Assembly (NCBI RefSeq): GCF_030247185.1
Contig: NC_080571.1
Coordinates: forward strand, 15,097,631 to 15,161,630
Direction of reading: 5' to 3'
DNA: 64,000 nucleotides
Origin: Malaya genurostris
Lineage: Eukaryota > Arthropoda > Insecta > Diptera > Culicidae
Shown here: in pieces, positions 55,265-64,000 of the stretch
Numbering within the stretch: the first letter of the stretch is position 1
How the letters are laid out: every line of letters begins with the position of its first letter
Program-made: the position numbers and the translations under genes
Notes under the pieces: generated by a model
What the model was told of the DNA's origin: nothing
What the model saw: only the letters and a program-made list of their open reading frames with translations
Database searches by the model: none

Positions 55265-56165
55265 AGAACGAATGCATCTAGACGCTAATAATGTAACTGA
55301 GATTCAATTCAACAAAGCGTCTAACTGTGTGTACATTATGTTTAAACGTGAAAGAGATGCAATTGCATTCGCTTCGATTAACAATGAGGTGCACAGCGTT
55401 GAGTGTGATAACATTAAATACAAAATCCCTGTGCACATGGTGGACAATGCCATAGAAGTACGCGTGCATGACCTTCCCCCGCAGGCCAGCGATAAGTTCG
55501 TTCGGGACAATATGTCGCAGTACGGTGAAGTTCTTTCCATCGAAAGGGAAGTATGGCGGAATTTTTTCCCCGGTATCCGCAATGGCGTGCGAGTGGTACG
55601 TATTCATCCACGTAAGACAATTCCATCTTACATCATTTGTGGTCAAGGTGGGACACATCCGTGTAAAACGCAAATTACCTATGAAAATCAGCTGGTTACA
55701 TGCCAGTTTTGTGAACAACCTGCACACTACGGTAAACCCTGCACCGAAACTGCGAAAAGGACATCTTCAACCAAAGATGACAAGGTCAACCGTTGAACAA
55801 TGGAAACTAGTGAGCGCAGTACTCCTGTTTCACCATCATCAAACCAACCAGCAACTGCAACCAATGTACAACAAGGCGCATCTACAGCAACTAGCAACGA
55901 GCTCAATACTGCGAACATCAAGGAAAACGAAAAGAAGACGGAAATCAACAACAAAACCACCGATGCGGCAATGGATGACGAGACGAGTCACGAACAATGT
56001 GCCCCTCAACCCTCGCAGGAGGGAAATGGAAGCTCTTCTCCTCCTAGAAAAAGAGTGACAACGAGATCCACTTCAAAAAATGCATTAATTAAAAAATCGG
56101 CTAATTCGGCCACGTAAAAATTGTACGCAAATAGGCCTGAATGAAAATACCTTTTAAATAAAAAA
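55265..56165 (+). pseudogene. ORF1-type (gag-like, zinc-knuckle) retroposon, copy 2
   Basis: Open from 55272 with an RRM-like region (VRVHDLPPQASDKFVRDNMS, QYGEVLSIEREVWRNFFPGI), then the zinc knuckle CQFCEQPAHYGKPC. A TGA at 55794 replaces the Ser codon seen in copy 1; after it the same frame continues from 55800 to 56117 through a Ser/Thr/Asn/Gln-rich tail ending KKSANSAT. With the stop read through, the product would be about 280 residues, lacking only the first 28 or so that copy 1 retains (cut off by the TTAA palindrome). The 3' end (gtacgcaaataggcctgaat, then aaataaaaaaa) matches copy 1. No RT or endonuclease follows. Confidence 0.82.
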
Positions 56166-56189
56166 AGGCGGATGGGTAATGTCAGAGAC

Positions 56190-57110
56190 ATAACTGGATG
56201 ACGTGAATACGAATGCTAGAATTGAATTCTGAAACTCAATTTCGATGCTAGATTCGGTAACTGAACTCTGACCAGTTAAACTCATCACTGAACCTGTGTT
56301 GTGGAACTGAATTCGAGACCAGGATTCTTTTTCGGTTCTGAATTCTGAACCTGAATCCTAACACTAAACTCTGGACCTGGATTCTGATCCGCAGCTAAAT
56401 TTTAGTTACAGAACTTCGATCCAGGATTTCATTTTCAAATTCGGATCCAGAAATAAGCTCAGAAGATCCCGAGTTTAGTTCACAGGTCTTCCGAATCTAG
56501 TTCCTAAGTTTAGTTATATTTCTAGAATTGTAGAACTGCGCTTTGGAACCAAATTCTACTAGAATACATAGTAGAATTGGATGGTGTAAAAATATTATTC
56601 CAGTGAAATTGTTCTACTAAACGCTCAAATGACAAATTAGTGACCATTCTGGTCTAGAACTTCCAACCTGGATATTGGAATGCAGTGTAGAACTCAATTA
56701 ATGAGATACAACTTAATTTTGGATCTGAGTTCTGTTCCCGAATTTCAATCTGAAGAACCAGAATTTCTGGTTCAGAATTCTGAACCTAAATTCTTAAACT
56801 ATATTCTAAATCTGAAATCTGACAAGGAATTGCTGAACTGAATTCTGATCTGAACCACTATTTCAGTTCCAGAATTCAGTTTTAAAACACAGATCTAAAG
56901 TCCAGGTCTTGAATCAATCCTTATCTCAGATCCAGAATTCGGTTTCAAAATCCCGGCTTAGAATCAAGTTGAAATTCTGGCTCATTTTTAGAGTTATGGT
57001 ACTTGATTCTGGGCGAGAAACCAAATTTTAAATCTGGGTCCTGGGAATAAACAAAATATAAGGTATTGAATTCTGAAACTGAATTTAAGAACTAAACCCT
57101 AGAATTGGAT
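56190..57110. repeat. degenerate short-period array of gaattctgaacctg words
   Basis: Reiterated, decayed words such as gaattctgaacctgaatcc, ggacctggattctg and ccagaattcagtt with a period of about 6-12 bp. The same style occupies 62731-64000 and 15830-16090. Confidence 0.7.
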
Positions 57111-57637
57111 TCTGATCTGGACTGAACGAGTCAACTACGTAAGCAAGAGTTAATGAAGCATCAAGGGTTTGATTTTGTGTAATGTACCCCATTTTGCTCC
57201 AACGCAAACGACCAGCAGCAGGCTGACGCAATCGCTCTTGGTCGAAGCGAAACTGGCTTGGCTGCGAACGGCCCGCAATTGATTGAAAGTTGAACTGAAT
57301 TCTCGATATTAGAACTGGAACTGAGCTCTGGACCTGAACCAACCGGAATGATGCACTTGATTTACTTCCTGCTCAGTCAACTGCGCAGGCTAAAATGAAC
57401 GAAATGTATCAAGTGTTCACCTTTTTTGACATTAATTATTTTACCAGTTAACCTTTTATACCTACCCAGGTACGAGAAAGGCATCATTCTTTCATAATCG
57501 TTGGTACCAAACATTTTAGAAACTATAACTTTGCATTATTTGTGATTATGTTATACAACTGAAAATGTTATCATAAATTGCTGATCATATTTCCGATGGC
57601 AGGTATCAAAATTTATGTTGATACGTTAGATGGCTAT
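57111..57637. other. unassigned sequence
   Basis: No gene or element end recognised, except tacgagaaaggcatcattc near 57471, part of the recurrent boundary motif. Confidence 0.4.
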
Positions 57638-58282
57638 AGACAACAGGATCCTTGTGGCTTCGAATCATGGGTAGAAGTCGTTTTTGTAAACATTCCTTGA
57701 TGTATATTTCGCTGTTCATTGAAGCAGTGATGATGAAGGGTTTCGAAATCTTACCGCAGCTACAAATTGCTTGCCAGACCATAGCTTTCTTACCAAATTT
57801 TTCGACTTCAATCGATGTCTCGGACTGGTTTAAAACTTGCCCTTCTCGCATCGTATAATATTGTGGTCCCGACAAGGATTTGTAATCGAGTTTCACGTAG
57901 GTTTCGTCGCCCATGATTATGCAGTTCAAATTTCCAGCAAGAATCGTATTGTACAGCTTTCGAACCCTCGGCCTGATGGATGCTTCTTGTTTCGGACTAC
58001 GTTTTGGTTGTTTCTGCTTCTTATAGGTTCGAAGATTCAAACGTTCTTTAGCACGAAGAACATTTGACTTCGAAGTGCCCACTTTTTGGCCACATCCCGA
58101 ACTGAAACCTCCTTCTTTTGCTCGAACGCCTTCAGTATACGTTTATCCAACTGAGGGTTAGCAGGACTTATTTTTCGACCCGTTTTCGGTTTATCCTCAA
58201 AGGTGTTATCCTCACCGAACTTCCTGATTGCATTTCGCACGGCTTTTTCACTTACTCCTTCCATTTTTGCTACCTTTCTCAG
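57638..58282 (-). pseudogene. ITmD37E copy E, truncated at both ends
   Basis: Minus-strand transposase middle: HTH region with EGVSEKAVRNAIRKFGEDN (58037-58264), then, after a 1-nt deletion in the run near 58080, GTSKSNVLRAKERLNLRTYKK through MGDETYVKLDYK (first Asp) to RLLPMIRSHKDPVV. The second and third catalytic residues and both terminal repeats are missing. In the undamaged part it keeps the hinge DNTFEDKPKTGRK that copy B lacks. Confidence 0.88.
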
Positions 58283-61200
58283 TGACGTTAAAACATTTAT
58301 TTTTCGTTAAAGAGTTAGGACAATAATAATTAATGGCCTTTAAAGAAAAATAAATGATTTGACGAGAAACCAATTGTACAAAAAGCCATCTGTTTATTCG
58401 AAACAACATTAGCTGGTCGCACCCGCATCAAATAAATATATGAAATCATCTCTTGGATCGATTAACTGTTTATAAAATTAATAAGTTTGTACGTTTCTCG
58501 AAAATTATTATCGTAAAATAAAATAGTTTCATTTGTTCAGGTTCAAATCTTTAGGTTGTATGTATCTAAAATTGAGCTTTGAATTCATCATAATTGACTT
58601 CTAGTTAAAGGACGTTATTCAAAAACTTAACAGTGTAAAATTTTTTGGAAAGGGATCAAAATTGAATAGAATCAATTATTAAGAAAAAATCTAATTGTCA
58701 ATTATATCATTCGCTAACAATCTAAGCGCTTAAACTAGAGCAAGTTTGTAATTAGTCAATTGAATAAGTTTTTCGTTTAGTGTATCATCATCATTATCAT
58801 CTTTATTTTTGTATTTATTATGGTGAACATTGAAACGTTTCATTTTTAATGTTATTGTGCTCGGTCGTGTCTTGCATACAACCCTCAAATTTTTTTTATT
58901 CACAGTAAATAAATCAGTATTATCTTTTCATGTAACATATTGATTGTAGATATTATAATGAATATTGAAACGAATGATTTCTGATAGTAACACAGTCCGA
59001 TTCGTAATCGACATTTCAACAAAGTTAGGCTCGTTTTAATGCTACTCTGTGGTTTCGGTTATTTAAGGTATAAGTGACGTAAACGTCAAAGCCGATTACC
59101 AGACCAGAGCTGAGCCAGACCCTTCAACATATCATGTGCTGCTATTTTGGTGCGCACGAATTTGACATTTCTCTTCCCTACTTGTACTAGATTCGATGCG
59201 AACTCGTCTGAGGGCGCCATGCTCGCAAAAAAACTACAAGGATCAGCCCCATGTGTTTGTTCGAGCCGTTGATGTGGAACAAGGCAACCAAAATTTCTAA
59301 TGATCTACAATCAAAAAGTTCAATCAATCGTCACACTTTTGAATCATTTGTCTTAATTTGTATTTGTTTTATTACACCAATATACCAAATGTATGCAATT
59401 ATATCTTTGTACATACTTGCGATGTGGATTTCGATGTCTAAGTTTCTCTTCGCCAAGTTTGTGTTCAAGTTTTGTATGCAAGCAGTTATTTTTATAGCGT
59501 TATGTTTCTCTACCATTCTGCGATTTCGGTCGAAGCGATAAACTTTTTCGCATTATCAATCGAGTATCGAGCATCTTATATAAATTAGAAACTATTCTTA
59601 AGCACTCAAAATTTACCCTGAGGTAGTTGTCAATTTCTCAGGCGAAACGACATAAAATGGAATTTCATCCGAACTTGCATGACACAAGATCAAAGCATAC
59701 CAATTATAGCTTCAAATCGGTTTATGGCACTTTTTGTCTTGCTGTCTAGCAACAACCTACCTCTAGCATGCTTCGCGTAGGACTGAAACGCTAGCTATAA
59801 TTTTGCTTATATTTATAGCTTCGCGCGCTTCCAACAACCTCGATTTTTCATCGACTGACCAATCAGAGCGATGCTTTCCCTTTGATAAATCGCTTACTCC
59901 TTCAAAACCGTTGTCTATTGCAGAGAAATCCGGAATGCCGGAGATTTTCAGCATGTAAAATAGGAGACTGCTCGCTACTAATCAAAATTTCAAAGATTTA
60001 TAATCGAAAACACGTGGCTTGATGCATCCATATCGAAACTTATAAATATTTCCAATCAAATGATGAAATAATATTAAAAACCTGACCACATTTCAACGTG
60101 TAGTTTTCCTTGAGTTTCTGATTCGCTCCTCTATATAGAAAATAAGGATGTGTTCCACATCAAAAAAAGGAGAAAAAATAGTCACACACGTTTCTCAGAG
60201 ATGGCGTTACCGATTTTCACAAACTTAGGTTCATATGAAAGGTCTCATGGCCTAAAACAATTTTATTGAATTTCATTTGGATCCGACTTCCGGTTCCGGA
60301 ATTACAATGAAATATGCGCAAACTTATTAAAAAATGCGCACTCAATTTTTTCGGAACTTTTTTAACCGTTTTTCACATATTAGGAAACAAATAAAAAGTC
60401 TTCAAATTCTTTTAAAAGTCCCCGAAAAGTTCATCCCGATCTGACTTCCGGTTCCGGTATGACAGTGCGATTAGTGAAAATTTTCAATTTCATGAGTATT
60501 TTTTCACAAGCGATTGCGGAACGAGGTGTACATTTCTATAAAACCTATTGCTAAATTCATCTAGTAGGGAGATCTTGTTAGTTAGTGAATATATGAAACT
60601 ATTTTGGGAATACTAGTATTCAGTTTCCGCTTCCAAAAGCACCGATAATAGTGAAGGAAATCTCCAAAAACGGATTAACTTGTGTTGATAATTTGTGTAT
60701 TGCGTGCATTTCATTTGGTACGTATGTCATAGATCTATGTATTCATATATGCAGTGCATCCAGTTTATCAAAGTGGCTTTGAGTTTCAAGTGGATTGAGT
60801 TTCAAACAATCTTTTTTAACAATGATTTATTTTCAAATGAATTTTAGGGCTTTTTGAATGAAATCATTTGAATCGGTTTTGATCAATTTTTCACCAACGT
60901 TTGATGGAAAATTGCTTACATTTTATGAATGTAAATTTTAATTCCCTAATAAAAATGTTAGCAACACTGCTTCAATGCATTTGTATTAGATTGCGCTACA
61001 TAAAATAAACCAAACGTAATATTTTACAAAAGCAATGCCATATTCATTGCCTTTCGCGTGTTAAACTAAAGGTTCCTATTTCGCGGGTTTACTTTTAGAA
61101 GGTACGTAAATCTTTATATCGGATTAATTACTGCAAGAGGAAATCCATATAGGAATGTGTTTGTCGCTAATCAAATGTGTTAGTGGATGTAAGCTGAAAC

Positions 61201-61989
61201 TGAAATATTTTTTCTCGGGCAGTTTTAAGAAAAACGGAAGAGTTTTAGACTAAGATTTTCGCTTTCGTTGAATTGTAATTTTAAGCAGTATGATCCGATT
61301 GGTTTATTTTTCAACCATATTAAAGATTTATTGATTAAAATCAGGAAAAGAAGCACCCGAATTTGATTTTACGCACACTTTGTTGACATTACTCATACGC
61401 TTGAAAAGAGTCTTGCTCCTTAAGCCGATTTTCACGAATCATGATGTAAATTAAAGCTCTCGTTGTCTTTAAATATGCTGTGCAATTTCATCAAGATCCG
61501 ACTTTCGGTTCCGAAACTATAGGGCGATGAATGTCAAAACATTCAAATCGACATTCAAAATGACGATGCAAAACTAGTATGCGACGGTACGTGCGGCTTT
61601 GCTCCGTTCGCAACAATTTCGTATAGCGTGCTGGGTTGCCAAAATAAAATTTATATTTTTCAGTGGTCAAAAAGTTTAATACGAGAATCACTCAATTTTC
61701 TCAGAGATGATTTGATCGATTTCCACGAACAGGCTCAAGTAAAAGTTCCTATAGTCTCATAGGTTGCTATTTAATTTCATCCGGGTCCGACTTCCGGTTC
61801 CAGAATGATAGGGTAAAATGTGTTTAATCATTTAGTGCGACGATGCAAAATAAAGAAAAATTCATATTAACTAGACATAACTGTTTACAAATTGAAAAGT
61901 TTATGTTAGTTTATACCCCAAGAAACTTTCTTATTTCATTCCAAACAAAAAAAAAATTCTTCACAGAATCTTCTAGAGATATTTTTGGG
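58283..61989. repeat. AT-rich region with dispersed repeats, no gene
   Basis: 60170-60480 has two plus-oriented copies of the dispersed module (ctcagagatggcgttaccga, gacttccggttccggaatta, gacttccggttccggtatga). 61490-61640 and 61690-61830 have further copies. 59700-59960 is a slightly GC-richer stretch with cgactgaccaatcagagcg. A 96-codon hydrophobic frame at 59251-59541 has no recognised features. Confidence 0.45.
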
Positions 61990-62470
61990 TTAAAAGAGGT
62001 TTTTACTTATTTATTCATTTACTTGCAGCGTGGGCCTTTTGAAGCTTCGGACAACCCAATATATATTAGTGACACAACGAAATCTAACACACAATTGCTC
62101 AATCGGCGAATTGAAGGGAGAGAGAGAGAGAGAGAGAGCACACCTGGTAGGGGAAATGTGCAATAAGTTCTTTGTGTGCGAAATTCTACCACAAGGGATC
62201 GACTGAAATGTGAACCATACCGGTCGTGAACAGTCAGATCAAGATACCAAGTTCCTTTGTTACCGGGAAGTCTTCTGAGTTGTGTATCATCACATCCACA
62301 GTAGTTCAGTTGGCAGAACGATTCAATTTGTAACTGTCTCTAAGAGCTTGTGACGTCAGTTTTTGGATTTCGTTTTCTTTTTTTTTTTTTATCAGTCAGT
62401 AATTTCAGTCCGTCCTTCGGTTGAGTAATAGAAAAAAGTTCTGGCTTGGGTGTGTTTTCTTGTGGCGTAT
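61990..62470 (+). mobile_element. SINE-like repeat with tRNA-like head, copy 2, and AG tract
   Basis: Collinear with the split copy at 37640-37701 plus 38853-39160. Contains (ag)n at 62118-62139, aacagtcagatcaagatacc, a box-A-like agtagttcagttggcagaac near 62311-62330 and a T-rich tttttttatcagtcag tail. The B box has decayed. Confidence 0.5.
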
Positions 62471-62730
62471 GTATGGCAACACTGTGAATTTTTGTTTAGG
62501 TGCTCGCCCAAAAGTAATTTTTTGAATCATTTATGGTTTGGTTTTACTTGTGTAAGGTACAAAAACGAAAACATTTGAAATTAAACAGTTTATTTGCGAT
62601 CCACAAGGTTTCACGGAGAAACCTAAAGACAAAAAATAAGATTTGGGGCTAAAGATGTGAATGATTGTGTGTATAACTTTTGTTAGTATTTGGTTCTCTG
62701 ATTGTTAGGAAAACTCGCACTCAATTATCG
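62471..62730. other. unassigned sequence
   Basis: No recognised feature. Confidence 0.35.
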
Positions 62731-64000
62731 AACAAGGTTTCTGGATCAGAATACTGAATCTGTACCTGGATTCTTCACAGAGTTTCTTTATCCGGATATG
62801 GCAGAACTTAAAGCAGAATTCAGTACTTGGGTTTAGAACATGGATTCTAGACCTGGACCGAGATTGTAAACTCAAACTCCTGACAAAGACATTAACCTTG
62901 ATTCTGAACCTGAACCTGAATCCTAAACATGGGCTTCGACTTGATTCTTGGAACTTTTGACAGAGTTTCTGAAACTAAACTTTGAACCTAGATTGTGGTC
63001 GTGAGTTCTGTGCCTGGATTCTTGACCAGTGTTTGCCTTGGACTGGATTCTAGACCTGAGTTCTCTAAGTTTCCTCAATTATAAACTTGAACCTGACTTA
63101 TTGATTCTAAGCCTAGACCAGGATTTTGAACCCCAGTGCCGGACAAGTTTTCTGGATCCTAATCCTGAATCTGGACATGGACTTTGAACCAGAACTCTGA
63201 ACCTGAAGCAGAAATCTGCACTGGGGTTCTGAGCATGGGTACGGATTCTAAACCTGAACCTAGTTTCTTGACTTGAGCTACTGACGTAGACTTTGAGTTT
63301 AAATCTGAAGCAGGATTCTGGACCTGGATTCAGGATTCTAAACAAGATTTTTTACTCTGATATAATTTGATAATGCACCAGAATCGTGAACCTGGAACTT
63401 GATACTGATTTTGGATTCTGAACCTGAACTTGGATTCAGGAACAGAACTCTGGGCTTGGATTCTAGGTCCAAATTTTGTAGCATGATTGAGGACTTTAAT
63501 TCTGGATCTGATTTCTGTACCTGCATTCTGGATAAAGATTCTTGGATCTATATACTGACCCTGAACCAGCATTCTCTGCTTGGATTCGGAACCTGAACCC
63601 TGATTTGAGTAACTTGACCTAACCTCTGAATATTAATTGGAGATCTGAGTGCAGGATCTGAATTCGGAACTTTGATTCTGGGTCAGAATTCTTAGTCTGG
63701 ACCTGGATTCTGGAACGAGACGCTGGACCTCAGCTCTTGAACTATGGATATAAATTCTGAACTTGGACCAAAATTCTTGATAGAGTTTTTACCTTAACCT
63801 AGATTCTGGAAAATAATTCTCAACCTGGACTTGGACTTTGGTTCTGGCCCAGAATCCTGAAACTAGATCCTAAACCTTAACTCGTCACCTGAATTCTGGA
63901 TCTAGTTTCAGAACATGGACCTGGTTTCTTGAGCGGAAATCGGGATCCGAGGATCTCGAATTCTGAAAATTCAACAGAGATCCGAGCCATAGCTCTGAAT
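62731..64000. repeat. degenerate short-period array of ctggattctgaacctg words
   Basis: Decayed repetition of ggattctgaacctga, ttctggacctgg and gaattctgga words to the end of the window. Open minus-strand frames (63079-63572, rich in Phe/Arg/Ser/Pro) arise from the repeat. Same style as 56190-57110. Confidence 0.75.

Noticed and set aside
63079..63572. 80-88 codon minus frames near the window end
   Set aside because: Arise from the degenerate gaattctgaacctg array.

Overview
This window looks like AT-rich, repeat-dominated nuclear DNA of an insect, most likely a culicid mosquito. The evidence is a stack of Tc1/mariner elements with a D-37-E triad (the ITmD37E group, known from mosquitoes), an I-clade LINE with an RNase H domain, tRNA-derived SINEs, Transib-, hAT- and TTAA-type inverted-repeat elements, and long 7-9 bp tandem arrays. 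No host protein gene, functional rRNA or functional tRNA gene could be supported; nearly every open frame with recognisable content belongs to a transposable element. The species assignment is an inference.

Layout: 1-2060 holds a mariner N-terminal fragment, an ITmD37E C-terminal fragment and a decayed ORF1-type retroposon. 2195-12997 is one ITmD37E remnant split into four pieces by three later insertions: a 2.58 kb Transib-like palindrome (2466-5048), an apparently intact 6.2 kb I-clade LINE (5091-11258, ORF1 and ORF2 both open), and a CAC-ended element (11542-12870). 13.0-24.4 kb contains three SINE copies, another ITmD37E copy joined to a broken jockey-like LINE, hAT and Harbinger-like MITEs (two of them nested), and two GC-richer stretches of apparently single-copy sequence. 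24.6-26.3 kb is a very regular 9-bp array. 26.9-28.6 kb is a full-length but mutated ITmD37E element next to a LINE 3' end.

30.4-33.2 kb is a run of tandem arrays with 5-, 7- and 7-bp units, then a TTTCGCCGAA minisatellite and a GC-rich hairpin block. 33.9-34.8 kb is a large palindrome carrying a hammerhead-like stem. 37.7-41.3 kb holds an inverted pair of tRNA-like modules, a SINE-like copy, and a second D-37-E transposase gene interrupted at a TA by a DD41D mariner derivative with perfect 178-bp terminal repeats. 41.3-51.2 kb is mostly dispersed repeats with a mariner DD34D fragment, one SINE and a GC-richer island. 51.2-55.3 kb is a 4.07 kb TTAA-flanked palindrome abutting a second copy of the ORF1-type retroposon. 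56.2-64.0 kb is degenerate short-period repeats, one more ITmD37E fragment and dispersed repeats.

The window therefore reads as a layered record of transposition: old ITmD37E copies served as targets for younger elements. The LINE (two intact ORFs, matching target duplication) and the DD41D derivative (perfect long terminal repeats) look like the youngest arrivals. The most unusual structures are the large palindromic elements, the recombination-signal-like ends of the Transib-type sequences, and the tRNA-like foldback.
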